The translations under genes and the position numbers were made by a program. Below the pieces are notes generated by a model. The model had not been told where the DNA came from and searched no databases. It worked only from the letters and a program-made list of their open reading frames with translations. Below, one piece after another: positions 21,128 through 32,829 of a stretch of DNA of 64,000 nucleotides; the first letter of the stretch is position 1, and each line of letters starts with the position of its first letter. The stretch comes from Gigaspora rosea (taxonomy: Eukaryota > Glomeromycota > Glomeromycetes > Diversisporales > Gigasporaceae), in assembly GCA_003550325.1 (NCBI GenBank), contig QKWP01000116.1, forward strand, positions 395,342-459,341. The letters run 5' to 3'.

Positions 21128-22844
21128 TCATTCGGTAGAAGCAGGCGTTCCAGTATTTATAACACCTTCAGCTGATGAAACAACGCCATTAAAAAGGCCA
21201 AAATGACCGTCCCTATTCCCTATGCCAGCTTGAACTTCACTGAGCAATTGCTGCTGAAATTCAGTGCTTTTAAAACATGCTCTACAGGAAGGGGCTCTTA
21301 TAGCGTCATAGATTATTCTGTCGGTACCAGTCATCATTTCAGCAAGCACTGATTGTACAACAACTGGATGACCATTCGAATCAAATCCCTCTGTATATTT
21401 GCCAACATTCAATAATGTCCATCCACCTATTGTTACAGGAATGATAACTAATGCTATTCCGTACAGAATCAATGCCATTATTCCGATTCGCGTTATTGTG
21501 ATGTTATCAGCGACTGATACTTCACCAAGGCTTTGTTCGATATTACCTACTGCAACACTTGCTAACATACCACCGATTCCAAGTTTTAAATTGGCGCTCA
21601 CTCTCTTGTGCAACGAACCTACTACTCCCATTAAAAGAAGCGACTTCAAGCGCAATATTTATTTCATTCTGCATTTCGTAAACTCCAAAGCTCACAGCAC
21701 GGGTTGTATTAGCATCTAATAGTGTATCATACCTTACACTCCAATCACTTTTAGAGAAAACTACTGTGCTTGCTGTTATCTTAGTTGTACAATATGTAAT
21801 TACAGCCTTGGAAAGATGTACTTCAGTTACGAATTCATTATCATATTTCGTTGAAGGATTACTGGCGTATGGCCCAATTATTAACCATTCCAATGTTCCT
21901 AATTGACCCGCACTAGTGGGAATTACAACATTACCAAGTTTAGCGCCATCTCCAAGTGGTGTGATCATTCTTGTAATATTTTGTATATTACCATTCACAT
22001 TATACAAACTACTAGGACACTTAATACTAGTAACTACACCGCCATAAGCTGTTAAATTACATAATGTCGAAACAGGGGTACAATTGGCTTGAATTGTATA
22101 TGATTTGAAATACCCATTCCATATTGTATCATTCAAACGTGGCATGATGACCAATCCTTCATTCATATCGTAACCCATAATGTTTGTGGTTAAATTTTTC
22201 TTAAAATTACTTACATAACTTGGATATCTTAATCCACTTCCAGTAGCAGAATCCCAATGAGCACAAGTATCTAATTCACCTAAGAAAGTTCCAGTATTTT
22301 CACATTTTGGATCTATTTGAATTGCGTTATTTAAAATTTTATGTTGACTTTCCTGCAATATAACTTCAGCTGTTACCCAATAATGTAATGCAATATCCGC
22401 AGTTGCTAGTAAATACGGTACAATCACAACAATAATTAACCATACCCATACTATATTAAGTCCCTTTGGTCTATTCCGAGATGAAGCTATAATACCTAAA
22501 AAACTTTTTTCAATTCCTAATTTGATAAGATTTGATAACTCAAGTCCATTTAACTGGATGCTATTACATTTATGATGTCTTAAACTAGCTTCTACCACAT
22601 CGGTTACGGTTAATGTGATTATAGATGCGATAATATGTCTAATGGTAGTGTTTATACCTAGCAGAATACTAGGTTGACCAGGCATTAAAATTCCTCCATC
22701 ATTGATTGTTGCTCTACGTAAAGAGAATACAACTAATGTTAACCATAACAATGGTGCAATAAATAGCAGTGATAAACTCAAGTATTTTTTTAATAAAATC
22801 AACGACGATTTGTGATTGTATGAATCAACTGTTTTAGTTCGCAT
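21128..22844 (-). pseudogene. Putative membrane glycoprotein gene with one frameshift
   Basis: ATG at 22844 opens 433 codons (to 21543). A second frame continues the protein to TAA 21128; the two overlap at 21543-21655. A one-base shift near 21600 (SERQFKTWN versus SANLKLGIGG) joins them into about 571 residues. Visible parts: TM1 at residues 20-42 (LSLSLLFIAPLLWLTLVVF), a hydrophobic stretch at about 70-84, TM2 at 130-155 (NIVWVWLIIVVIVPYLLATA), a large loop with about six Cys (181, 194, 255, 262, 276, 352) and several N-glycosylation sites (NLT, NDT, NCT, NLT, NIT, NTT), and a last TM in the second frame (GIMALILYGIALVIIPVTI) with a tail of about 90 residues. It is probably an integral membrane protein with an outside domain. 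Family not recognised. The shift may be real or a base-call error. Base composition is clearly richer than the flanks, as for a real gene. Confidence 0.7.
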
Positions 22845-23105
22845 AACTCTTTGATGATCTTGGTATTTTAATGCTAAAATTTTTAATTATTTGACTATAA
22901 AATAAAGAATAGAAAAAAATGTAACGAGGTTTTTATATACAATCAAAATCTCATTAAATGGAACTTACAATATATGTAATTTATAGACTAATAAAAGTAT
23001 GTATTAAGAAAACATTATACGTAAAAATTACATTTATGGATATACATTTACGAATATTCTATTGTAATACATTAGAGATGCAAGTCGGCTAATTGACTCA
23101 TCATA
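22845..23105. promoter_or_regulatory. Upstream region of the membrane-protein gene
   Basis: AT-rich sequence 5' of the minus-strand ATG. No defined TATA box or operator could be distinguished from the background. Confidence 0.2.
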
Positions 23106-23291
23106 CAGTCAGATCTCTCTAAATGAATTGTGACGGGACCATATAATAAATTGAGTTAAACGTGCATTTAGAGAGGAATTGCATTTAGGGAGATAAAAAA
23201 TCCATAAGTGGCCCAAGAGAAGACGTGCATTTAGGGAGGCCTTTCATAGGGCGTGCATTTAGGAAGGTTGCTTTTCGGGGTCTGACAGTCA
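23106..23291. mobile_element. Tc1-like MITE with CAGTCAGATCTCTCTAAATG end
   Basis: A TA precedes CAGTCAGATCTCTCTAAATG at 23106. GTGCATTTAGAGAGG and CGTGCATTTAGGGAGG recur inside, and the right end is GGGGTCTGACAGT at about 23290. Same family as 38268-39322. The short reading frame across its right half is not a gene. Confidence 0.65.
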
Positions 23292-23889
23292 CTATTGTTA
23301 TTACCTGGATAGTCAATTATGCATTGTATACTATTGGCAATCTTATTGGCTTTATTCTACAAATATTTATTGTGACAGCTTATGCTGAGAATTTAAGTTA
23401 TTTTATTATGAAATTATAAAATTTTAGAGGGCTTTTTTAGGGGTGTTTTTGTTTCATAGTTTGGCTAGGGTTTGGAGTTAAGGTAATAATAAAAGAGTTT
23501 ATGTGGATTTTAGTAGATATTATAGATTTAAATAGAGGCCCTGGATCTCAGCATAAGCCGCCACATTTATTAATACGGATACTGTATTCAGATTTATTAT
23601 GATTTTTCCTGTGCAATGAAAGATCTAAAAGTGCACTAAACTTGACTTTGTGTGGCCATAGTTGGAGTAGCGAGGCAGAGTACTGGCGTAACCTGCACCA
23701 CTTCAAGAAAATTACAGCTGTTTTCATAAATTCTGGAACATATAAAACTGTCTCATTTCCTTAAATCTCTTCGATCTCGTTCTAAGAATCAGATAATTTT
23801 TCGGACACAGCTTCACTGTTCGGGAATTTCAATACACTTTCTTTTGATCAAAAAATAAAAATAAAAAAATAATAATAAAACAATTATTA
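23292..23889. other. Spacer without a recognisable gene
   Basis: Mixed-composition sequence, less AT-rich at 23520-23820. No coding frame and no repeat structure seen. Confidence 0.35.
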
Positions 23890-24238
23890 TAAAACGCACT
23901 TATGGTGTTTTACCACCATAGGTAAATTAGATTTACAAATCTGTGTAACAAAAACAAAAAATAAACTTTTATAAAGCAAAAAATAAATTTTTATTACCTT
24001 AGGGTTAGGGTGAGACCTGGGATGGGGCAGGGGCATAGTTTATACCAAAATTTAGCAAGGAATTTTTTTTATTAGAGCTCCAAAAGTGGTTTCATAAGCA
24101 AACTTTAGATATATGAATGTTTTTTTTTAAAAAATAAACAAAAAAACCGAAATTTTATGTTACACCTGATCTTAAATTTTGATTGGCTATTCTAATGGTT
24201 TTGTGTAACATGGTGTAAAACACCATAGGTGCGTTTTA
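23890..24238 (+). mobile_element. Core-A hairpin element
   Basis: Arms TAAAACGCACTTATGGTG (23890) and CACCATAGGTGCGTTTTA (to 24238). Core, in order: TTAGGGTTAGGGTGAG, GGGATGGGGCAGGGGCATAG, AAAATTTAGCAAGGAATTTT, AAAAGTGGTTTCATA, TTACACCTGATCTTAAATTT, TGATTGG. Confidence 0.75.
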
Positions 24239-24778
24239 GTAAAACCCATAATAAAATAATAAAATAAATAAAAAAAAACCTTCTTAGAGGCCATCGCTTC
24301 CGAAAGATTGGTACAAACTTATTTTATGTCCCGTTCTAATCATATTTTTCATGCCCCACAGTAATAATCAGTTGACAATTATCCTGACAAAAAAATTTTT
24401 AAATTTATGAATAGAATATTCTATTATTCTATTTATCCACTACCGCAAACTCTTATAATATGTACAGTACGTATATGTATGCATTATTGGGCAAAAATTG
24501 GTGAATAACGGTAATTTATGATCATGATTCATAGGGAGTCATCGGAGTTTTAATTTGAATAAACATGTTTACATCGTAACACATGAAAAAAATAAAAAGA
24601 AATAATTTTACGATCATATGAGTTGCCAAATAAAGATATATGCAGTATTTGTTATCAGCTATTATATATAATAATTCTTCTAGCTTTGCACCTTTATTGC
24701 ATCTATGGGTATTGCACAAAAAGCTTTTTTTAAAGTGCGGTATAAACTTTTTAATTTAAAGGGAATTTAAAATTTATC
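24239..24778. other. Spacer without a recognisable gene
   Basis: AT-rich, no coding frame of interest. A short palindrome, AATAGAATATTCTATT, lies near 24412. Confidence 0.3.
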
Positions 24779-25008
24779 AATATATTGCACCACCCCTATT
24801 ATAACTATATTGATCATCGATTTTGTATAACAAGAAATTTTTATCCAAACATTAATTAATATCAGGTTAGGGTTAAGGCCTGGGATGGAGCAGGGGTATA
24901 GTTGATACTAAAATTTCACGGGGAGCATTTTTTATTAGAACTCCATATGTGGTTTCATAGGCAAATTTTTTAATTAATAGAAGGGGTGCATTGTATTGCA
25001 GGTGCAAT
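24779..25008 (+). mobile_element. Core-A hairpin element, different arms
   Basis: Arms TTGCACCACCCCTATTA (left) and TAATAGAAGGGGTGCA (right). Core: GGTTAGGGTTAAGGCCTGGG, AAAATTTCACGGGGAGC, TGTGGTTTCATAGGCAAATT. The arms are unrelated to those of the 23890 copy. Confidence 0.65.
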
Positions 25009-25701
25009 ACATTATAAAACCTTTTTAAAGTTATTTATTTTTGAAATCTAAACCTTCATTATTGCTCGAAACCTTAAATTTGATTGATTTCTTGATAATG
25101 ATCAAAATAAAGCGTTAATTAGCAAAGTAATAAATATTAATAAACCAGCTTCTATACACTTATATTATTGAATTAAATTGGTATTATTTTAGAACATCAA
25201 ATTTATAAAATTTTTATTAACTTTTAAACTTAAATTGATTCCTAAATTTAAATTTCAAATTAAATACTTCAATCCAACATGTAGAGCGAATATAATATCC
25301 TAGCTGTCTTGGTAAATAAGTTTACCTAAAAAAATCATATAAACCTTCTGATAATGTGTGCACAGTCTGTAATGCGGTTTAAATTTTGAATGATGAAGAT
25401 AAACCAATCTGTAGTAGCACTCTCCTATCAGAATAATTGAAAAACAAACGAGATAATAAATGGGATCATAAATGATGTTTCTACTGTGAAACTTATTATT
25501 GTAATTTAAATGAATTTACAATTTCCAAAATAATATTATTCATTTCTTTTTCATCATAATGTATAACGATATGATTACATAATTAGGTTTTACATCGAAT
25601 CGGTGTTCGTTTATTATTGTGATTTTTACAAATCAATTTTTTGACTAGAACAAATGCAAATTTAATACGTTTTACTCTTTGTTAATATATACCGTAAATT
25701 C
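25009..25701. other. Spacer without a recognisable gene
   Basis: No coding frame or repeat array seen. Confidence 0.3.
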
Positions 25702-25797
25702 TCGAAATAACGGGCATGGGCGTTATTTCGAAAATCACACCCCCTAAAATAGCATATGTAGATTCGAAATAACGCCCATGCGCCCGAAATAACGCGC
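25702..25797. repeat. CG-rich inverted repeat CGAAATAACG...GGGCATGGGCG
   Basis: CGAAATAACGGGCATGGGCG and its inverse CGCCCATGCGCCCGAAATAA flank a short loop. TTCGAAATAACG occurs in both orientations. It stands out as GC-rich in this AT-rich setting. Confidence 0.7.
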
Positions 25798-26276
25798 ACC
25801 TCACCATATACATTTATATCACGTTATATATATAGTTCAATTGACCTTATACAGTAATTAGCAAAACGTCCTTTAGTTTTGCATCCCTTCTCTAAGATCA
25901 ATGATTAAAATTGTGGTAAACTTGAAAAACTTTTCAGATGATTTTAATGTAATTGTTAATGCTGTTGAATTTCAAACGCTAGGATATTTCGAGAACATTT
26001 GGCTATTTGAGATATATATAGTTCATTGAACTATTAAAGATCATTTGATCCCGATAATTAAAGTTGGCTATTACAAATCATATGAGAATCATAGTTCCTA
26101 CGCCATTATTATGTTTACCTCAATAAATTTTAACAATGTTAGACAATATTATAAACCTGTTTGATAAATTAAACGTTGAACATCCACAATTACATAGCAA
26201 TTATTTGCATCTCTAAATAAATTTCGATATACTTAATAACTAATGATGCCTGATGCAATGAATTTTGCGATCACGC
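25798..26276. other. Spacer without a recognisable gene
   Basis: AT-rich, no supported feature. Confidence 0.3.
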
Positions 26277-26365
26277 AAGGGTTTAGTCAGACGCAAGTCA
26301 GACTAAACCCTTGACGATTGACGAAACCACTGACGCTTGACGAAACTCTTGACGCTTGTGACGCA
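26277..26365. repeat. Hairpin followed by TGACG(AAAC) repeats
   Basis: AAGGGTTTAGTCAGAC faces GTCAGACTAAACCCTT around a GCAA loop at 26287-26322. Then come TGACGATTGACGAAACC, TGACGCTTGACGAAACT, TGACGCTTGTGACGCAAC. The same words in the other orientation form a cluster at 45480-45615. Confidence 0.65.
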
Positions 26366-26507
26366 ACTTTACATTGAATCTAAGCAGATGGTTTTTTATT
26401 GCCTAGCAACAGCAAGGATCGTCCTAAAACATGATTTTTTGACACATCAATAATAATAATGCTATGAACATCCGCTATTTCCTTCGTAAACTAAAATCAT
26501 ACAACGC

Positions 26508-26779
26508 CAGGGCGTAGGATCGATTTTCCGTTCACGTGATTTTCCAACATAAGCTGGCTAATTAAAAATCAGGGTCAGGAGTAACGTAAAGGAAATCAAA
26601 ACCTTTGCAAAAAAACCGTTAAATAGCTTTTATGTTCCTAATAAAAAATTTCCTCGTGAAATTTTGATATACTATAGCTCTTTCCCTTTACCCAAACCCT
26701 AACATAAATTAATTTTTTTTGTGTCTAACTACTATTGCATCGGAAAATCACGTGAACGGAAAATCGATCCTATGCCCTG
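26508..26779 (-). mobile_element. Core-A-like hairpin element with near-perfect 38-bp termini
   Basis: The arm at 26508-26545 begins CAGGGCGTAGGATCGATTTT. It is inverted at 26742-26779 with one visible mismatch, and GGATCGATTTTCCGTTCACG is fully matched. Interior motifs in reverse: TTTCCTCGTGAAATTTTG, CTATAGCTCTTTCCCTTTACC, CAAACCCTAAC. Confidence 0.7.
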
Positions 26780-26869
26780 TGAGAAGGGTGGAATTGTCAC
26801 TCTTCTTATAATTACAACTCTACACTACTAACACTAACTATAATCAACTAAGCTAATCTATCTAAACCC

Positions 26870-27092
26870 TAATATTGGTAAGGCTTCGATTGAGGCGTGG
26901 AAAGACTTGGTCCGAGTAACTTGAGTTCGTAGGGTCTTGTAGCGGCGCTTTTAGATAAGTAACTTGGTTTAGTTTGCTTTATTGATGCCGGATGTACTGA
27001 GTGCTTGTCTATTTAATAACTTCTTTTGTCTTTCTTTAGTAGGCGTGATTTAAGTTCTTCAGTATCGATTGTGAACTTTGTTCACAATGTCA
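26870..27092 (-). mobile_element. LTR-element leader fragment
   Basis: About 90% identical by eye to 44157-44379, the region next to the 5' LTR of the 37-45 kb element. Both read TAATATTGGTAAG on one side and TTTGTTCACAAT(G/A)TCA on the other. No LTR follows it here, so it is a broken-off or deleted copy. Confidence 0.75.
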
Positions 27093-27164
27093 CCCCTATA
27101 ACAAATTGCAGCACGGAATGATACCGCAATACACGGAAAAGTTTTGATATGGAACCACACGAAC

Positions 27165-27310
27165 CTGCACGTAAATCTATACGAGATAATGTATGAGAAA
27201 GCACGTTTACAGCACGTAATAGGGCGCGGATTCCGTGCAACAGTGCACGTACTAACGTGTAATTTTGTGTTTTCTCGTGCATTGTCTCATGCATATTTGC
27301 GTGCAGGTAA
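27165..27310. repeat. CACG-rich hairpin
   Basis: CCTGCACGTAAATCTATACG on the left pairs with the inverse of CGTGCATTGTCTCATGC and GCGTGCAGG on the right. Mismatches between arms are mainly C/T and G/A. The ORF across it is a by-product. Confidence 0.55.
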
Positions 27311-28221
27311 CATATAATAGCATTTATCCATACATATACATATAATAACATATACCCGTATATACATTTATATATGTTATTTTATTAACTAAAATTTTAT
27401 AATTTTATTAACTAAATTTTATAATTTTTATTAACTAAAATTTATATTTTATTAATTAACTTTTATTATTTTATTAATTAAATTTTATAATACAAATACT
27501 TTAATTTAATAATTTACATGCCAAATAAGAACATACTTCTAATCACTAAAACTACTAACTTAAAAATAACCCAGCAACTAATAATATCAAAAAAAAACAA
27601 AGTAAAGCAATAGTACCAAAATGAAATGTTCAAAAAAAAAAAATCGAAGTGACTACTCCAGATATAATTCCAATAGTGTCAACTCCAATTATGCCAACTC
27701 CAATAGCAGTAACTCAAGAGAGAGATGCTAAAATGCAATAATATACAGAAAGTAAATAAAAAAAATAAAGAAAAAAATAATAGTAATAAAAAAACAAAGC
27801 TGCGTTACCTCCAAAAATGATGAAAAAACATGCACCAAAAATGATAATGATTCCAAAAAAGCAACTTTTAAGGTAATAACTCCAAAAGATAGTCTCAAAA
27901 ACAATGACAATAACTAAAAAAATTTATATAAAAATTAGTGAGTTGTAAAAAAAATTATAAACCAATAAAAGAAAATAATAAAAATTGTAAGTGCAAAATA
28001 AAAAAATCAAATAATCAATATTTATTTACTTAAAATCAAATGTAATTTTTGTGTGTCAATGCACGGAAATAATTATTGTTAAGTGCAAAAAAAGCAAAAA
28101 ACAAAAATATAATATTTATTTAGTCACAAAAGAAATGTTTTTGTACATGTTATTGCACAGAAATTATAATCATTATAAATTTTAGCAATTGCGTTAATGC
28201 ACAGAATTTGTTTATGATTAG
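27311..28221. other. AT-rich spacer with a short tandem repeat
   Basis: At 27370-27485 the word TTTTATTAACTAAAATTTTATAA recurs with slight changes. At 28040-28210 TGCACGGAAATAATTATT-type words resemble the 36.4-36.8 kb array. No gene. Confidence 0.4.
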
Positions 28222-28460
28222 TGGTAGCTCTTCCACAAAAAATTTTACCCCCATGAGATTTTGACCAATCAAATTTTAAGATCAGATGTATGTGATAGTC
28301 AAAACAAATGTGGTTTTTTCTAAGTAAAAAGTTGTGTGTAAATAAACTTCGTTATAGTTAGGGTTAGAGTGAGAACAATGTAGAGTTAGGATTGAGTTTA
28401 TTAGTAAAATTTCACAAAGAACATTTTTAATTAGGCTGCAGAAGGGAAAAAACTCTTTTT
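28222..28460. mobile_element. Degenerate core-A element
   Basis: GACCAATCAAATTTTAAGATCAG near the left (reverse sense) and TTAGGGTTAGAGTGAG plus AAAATTTCACAAAGAACATT further right (forward sense). The mixed orientation suggests a rearranged copy. Confidence 0.4.
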
Positions 28461-29090
28461 GCTGATTACCTGTTCCAAAAACGGCACAAAAGAAAAATTT
28501 AGTATAAAGCGAAAACCACACTAGGAAAAGTGTCCAACTCAAATAATAAAAAAGAATAGTTTTTAAAAATAAATAGTAGTTTATAAGCATACTTTGTACA
28601 AAAACTATTAGTTAGAAGGTTAGAAAGAAAATTTCTGCTTTGGAAAAATTTTTGTCGAAATTTTGGGTATTTTCTATAGACCCTGTATTGCAGATCTGTT
28701 TTGATCAATCTAAATTCGTGTCAATAAACAAACAAATAGCAATCTAACAAGTAAACAAACAAGTTGCATATAAACAAACAAAACCTATCATGTGTACCCA
28801 ATTAAGAAACAACTAGAAACTATAGAACTTTCTAGAAGATATTATTTTTATTTTGACTTTCTTGGTTTATTGCCAGATAGTATTTGTTAGTTTAGCCAAG
28901 TTTCACATTAGAGTAAAGTGAAAAATTACAAAATAGTAGTAAGATATAAAGTCTAGTAAGAGTTACAACTTAAGATGTGTTTAGAACTTAAATACAAAAA
29001 TTTTTTCCTAAAAGATCATAAAAAACAAGCACAAGTTTTAAAGGAAGCGAGAACCAAAATGCTTAAAAAGACAAACAAATTGCAAAATAT

Positions 29091-30380
29091 ATGGGATTAG
29101 AAAAAGAAATAGTATATATAGTCAGGAACCTTTTAGAAATATATAGTTGGGTCAAGCAAAAGAAAGTTAGAAATCTTGAGATTTCAAAGGAAGAGAATAA
29201 ATTAATCAAAATGCAATTAAAGTTGAAAAAAAGAAATAAAAGTTTGCTAATAATAGAGAAAGTGCCAAGAATGGAGAGAGAATCTAAAACTGAAGAAAAG
29301 AGAGACCTTGATAAAGAGCTCCTACTGGATTTGGAATGCAGTACTATGGATTACAGTATAGAAGAAATCAAGGAAAGATCAAGAGAAAGTAAAGTTCTAG
29401 TCCAAAGAAAAAGACCAAGAGAGTAGATAATTGAAGAAAGAGTATTAGTTGATGGTGTAACCAGATTAATTGAAAAGGAAGTACAAGAAGATATAGTGAT
29501 AGAGAGTAAAGTAGAAGATAAACAGTATAATAATGGAAGAAGTAAAATAGATATAGAGAAAAATATAGAAAACCTTGCCGCACACATGTCAAAGCTAGAT
29601 TTGAAGAATAAAAGCTCTATTGATGCACAAGAAGTTCACAGGAATAAGAAGTTAAATGAAACACCTACTAGTGAAACAATGGGATTTTATAAGATAGTAC
29701 AACCAAGAAATGCAAATATACAAGAGAAGACAACAAAAATTTGTTTATACTTTACTATCGGAAATGTACCATTAAAATTTGATGCAAGGAATATTAAAAG
29801 ATATTTAAGCATTTTCAGTAAAGCAAATATTATATCGTGGAGTAATCAAAGAGAAACCAAAGTGGTATACCTAAGTGTTGAACCAAAAAGTAAAAAAAGA
29901 AAACTAGAGCTTATTAGCAGTTGGACAGTAGCTACAAAAGATGGAAGTTGATGAGAATCAATACAGGTTTTTGTAACAGAGAAGGATTGCTCAATGAAAT
30001 TTCTATAAAGCGAAAGTTGGAAATGTGCCTAAAACTGCACCAGAGGCACTTTTGTTAAGACAAATAAAAAATACGGTATTAAATTGGTATTCATTACAAA
30101 TAATAGAAATAGAAACCCAAGGAGTTTAATTTATTTATATTTCGAATCCAAAGAAGATATAGAAAAGGCAAAAAAAAGAATCTTTTTTATTATTATACAT
30201 GCCTTTTTGGATACGTAATCTATATAAAGAGGAGACAGTAAGCTTTAACCAGAAAATAAATAAAGAAACTATTAGACAAGAAGATAAGATCAGGAGATAC
30301 AAAGGAAAAATTCATGGAAAAGAAAATAGTTTAAGAAATATAATCCAAGAAATAATACAAACATAAATAAAAAGAAAGGA
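29091..30380 (+). pseudogene. LINE ORF1-like protein, degraded
   Basis: Frames 29091-29426 (Lys/Glu-rich coiled-coil, 111 codons) and 29496-29951 (151 codons) are two open parts of one region with a stop at 29424. The second holds KICLYFTIGNVPLKFDARNI and KRYLSIFSKANIISWSNQRE. This alternating hydrophobic pattern is typical of the nucleic-acid-binding part of fungal LINE ORF1 proteins. After 29951 further segments in other frames (NRNPRSLIYLYFESKEDIEK) continue it to about 30370. By family analogy it would bind element RNA. The call rests on order and context ahead of the endonuclease. No start codon context is trusted. Confidence 0.5.
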
Positions 30381-30548
30381 GAAACAGGTTATTCATCAGG
30401 AAATTTGTTATATAGATAAGTATCGATATATAACAATTAATCGATATATATCAATTAAAAATTAACAATATATATCGATAAACTAGTTATATATCGATAA
30501 GTATCTATAATCGATACATAGCATAAATAGATATAAATCATCAGTAGG

Positions 30549-30901
30549 ACTAAATCACACCACTGGTGTTCAACACCAGTATGTGGTGTAATGTAAAGAT
30601 CAGTATCAAAAAAATAAACAAAAAAAAATAAACAAAAGTTAAAGACGATAAATATTGAGTAAGAGTTAATAGTTAGAGTTAGGGTGAGGCATAGTATATA
30701 GTAAAATTTCACAAGAGGTTTTTTTTTTAAAAAAAAAGGGTGGTTTCATAGATAAAATTTTGAGTTAGAAGGTATTTTTTAAAAAAAAATAGCAAAACAA
30801 CAAAAATTTTATGTTACACCTGATCTTTACATTACACTGCATTTAAAAAATTTGATTGGTGTAGATCATTGTGGTGTTGAGCACCAGTAGTGTAATTTAG
30901 T
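30549..30901 (+). mobile_element. Core-A hairpin element, third arm type
   Basis: Arms ACTAAATCACACCACTGGTG and CACCAGTAGTGTAATTTAGT. Core: AGTTAGGGTGAGGC, AAAATTTCACAAGAGG, GGTGGTTTCATAG, TTACACCTGATCT, TTTGATTGGT. Confidence 0.75.
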
Positions 30902-31629
30902 AAAACCGTAAATTATTATATATCTATTAATCGATTTTTATTGTATTTGTTGAAACCGATAAATAGCGATTAATAGATATTAATAACGAAACAGATTTTT
31001 GCTTTCCCATAATCTAATATATTATGTAATGTTGATCTTTTTTTTATTTAGATCTGATTCTTGATCGATCTTATTTTTTTATTTTTTTTTTTAGTTCGAC
31101 GATTTTTGAATTTTTTTCTTTATATTTATTTTTTTTATTTATTTTTTTATTTTTTTATATTTATTTTTTTCTATTTATTTCATTTATTTTATTTATTCAT
31201 TTTTTTTATAACTTATTTATTTTTTTTTTACTTATTTGTTAACTTATTTATTTTTTTTTTACTTATTTGTTATTTTTTTCGTACTAACTTATATCTATTT
31301 AATTTATTTATTTTTTTCTTTAAAAACTTTATATAGGGAAGCATTGAATTGTTTATTGTTATTAAATGCCCAAAGGTTACCGAATACATGACTATCTTGC
31401 TTACAAGAAATTTATTAGAACGTAGAAGACCCAAGCGAATAAGAATTGTGGAGTAGAGATCTCCCACCTGCCTTACAGAAGTATGTTCGTTTTTGGTGAG
31501 AAAGTAGATTGTATGAATCTACATAAAGATAAGTATTTTTTTTAGTATATTTTGTTTCTTTTTTTTGTTATTACAACTGAAACTAATATATGTTTTGGTA
31601 TTTTCTTGCGCGGTGTTTTTCGGTATTTT

Positions 31630-31795
31630 GAGTGGCAAAGTGATGGCATTCTTGTGGTGAAGCGGCAGCATTCTTGTGATGAAATGATGACATTCTTGCA
31701 GTAAAGTGACAGTGTTCTTGTAGTAAAATGATGCCATTATTATGGTATAATGATAGCATTCTTGCAGTGAAGTAATAGCGTTTTACTTTTGCCAT
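31630..31795. repeat. 24-bp minisatellite
   Basis: Seven or so units of the form GCATTCTTGTGATGAAATGA with variants. They are read as 8-residue repeats on the minus strand; judged a repeat, not a gene. Confidence 0.65.
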
Positions 31796-32612
31796 TTTGT
31801 TGACATCGTTTAAGACGTTTTAGGCTTTTGATGTTCTTGTTGGTAAATAAGTCTACTTCTACTATTTTCTTTCGTTAGGTAAGTTGCTTTGGTGTCGTCG
31901 GTCATCGTCATTTTTGAAGCCTTTGGGTGTGCTTTGTGTCGTTGTTATCAACGTCTTTGAAGCCTTTGGGTGTGCTTTGTGTCATCGTCATTGTCGTCTT
32001 CTTTGGTGTCGCTGGTGCTTTGTTGTACTTAGGTCTTGTATGGTTCCACTAGGTTTTGGTATCATCGCTGTGTACTTTCTTCCATACATTTACTTTGCTA
32101 CTTCTTCTGTGTGATATTTTATGTTCGATTTTGTCTTAGTTTAGTCGCATGTATTAAATCGTTTTTGTTAGTGCAATGCAATCTTTGTTATATAGTGATC
32201 GTGTGGATACTGTTTTAGAATTTTGTTATTTAGAATAGTTAGGGTTAGGGTATTTAGTTAATATAAGTGTTAGGGTGTTTAGTTATAATTAGTTAGGGTT
32301 AGGAGTAGAAGTGGTTTTACTTGGTGGTATTTGCTATTTGATAATATATGTAAGTGCAAATAAAAAACACATTATTGCATATATTTATTATAATGTTAAA
32401 TAAATTATATAACTGATTTTGCAATATAAATTAATTAAATTCATTATATGTACTGTATAATTGTATAATAAACCCATTTTTTATTATCAAAATAGTAATT
32501 GTTTTTATATTGATTATATATCGATTATTAACTATCATGATATGTATCAATTATAATCACTATTAGTATATTGGTTATATATTGATTACTAACTATTATA
32601 GATAAATATCGA

Positions 32613-32778
32613 TACTAAATACCCCTGCCAATTTCTATCGATAGTAATAGTAATCGATATATATCTGATATAGATAGTAATTGATACATATCTAATAAGA
32701 TATATATTGATTAATATCTATATCAGATATATATTGATTACTATCACTATTGATAGAAATTGGCAGGGGTATTTAGTA
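32613..32778. repeat. Long hairpin with TACTAAATACCCCTGCCAAT arms
   Basis: TACTAAATACCCCTGCCAAT at 32613 is exactly inverted as ATTGGCAGGGGTATTTAGTA ending at 32778. The arms continue for about 65 bp through ATCGAT-rich sequence. Confidence 0.75.
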
Positions 32779-32829
32779 CTGATATATATCTGCCCGGTTA
32801 GTAATCGATATATATCTATATATAAAATT

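Larger units (their letters stand above)
30420..32825. mobile_element. 2.4-kb insertion bounded by ATCGAT-rich termini, inside the LINE
   Basis: LINE coding text stops near 30400 and resumes at about 32830-33060 (SSLREMLSDMRERLKVFEQI). The inserted block begins with TATCGATATA words (30425-30525) and ends with many of the same (32500-32820). Inside it are a core-A element (30549-30901), a T-rich tract (31020-31340), a 24-bp minisatellite (31630-31795), two copies of GAAGCCTTTGGGTGTGCTTT (31917-31980) and a hairpin (32613-32778). The reading frames in it are low-complexity. Whether it is one element or several is open. Confidence 0.45.

Noticed and set aside
23998..24016. TTAGGGTTAGGG as an internal telomere
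   Set aside because: Only two units, and the motif recurs as part of a transposable-element core.
31040..31340. 91-codon Phe-rich plus-strand ORF
   Set aside because: Pure T-rich low-complexity sequence with no protein pattern.
31884..32218. Cys-rich plus-strand ORFs of 76 and 60 codons
   Set aside because: They come from a duplicated GAAGCCTTTGGGTGTGCTTT segment inside an insertion; no supporting context.
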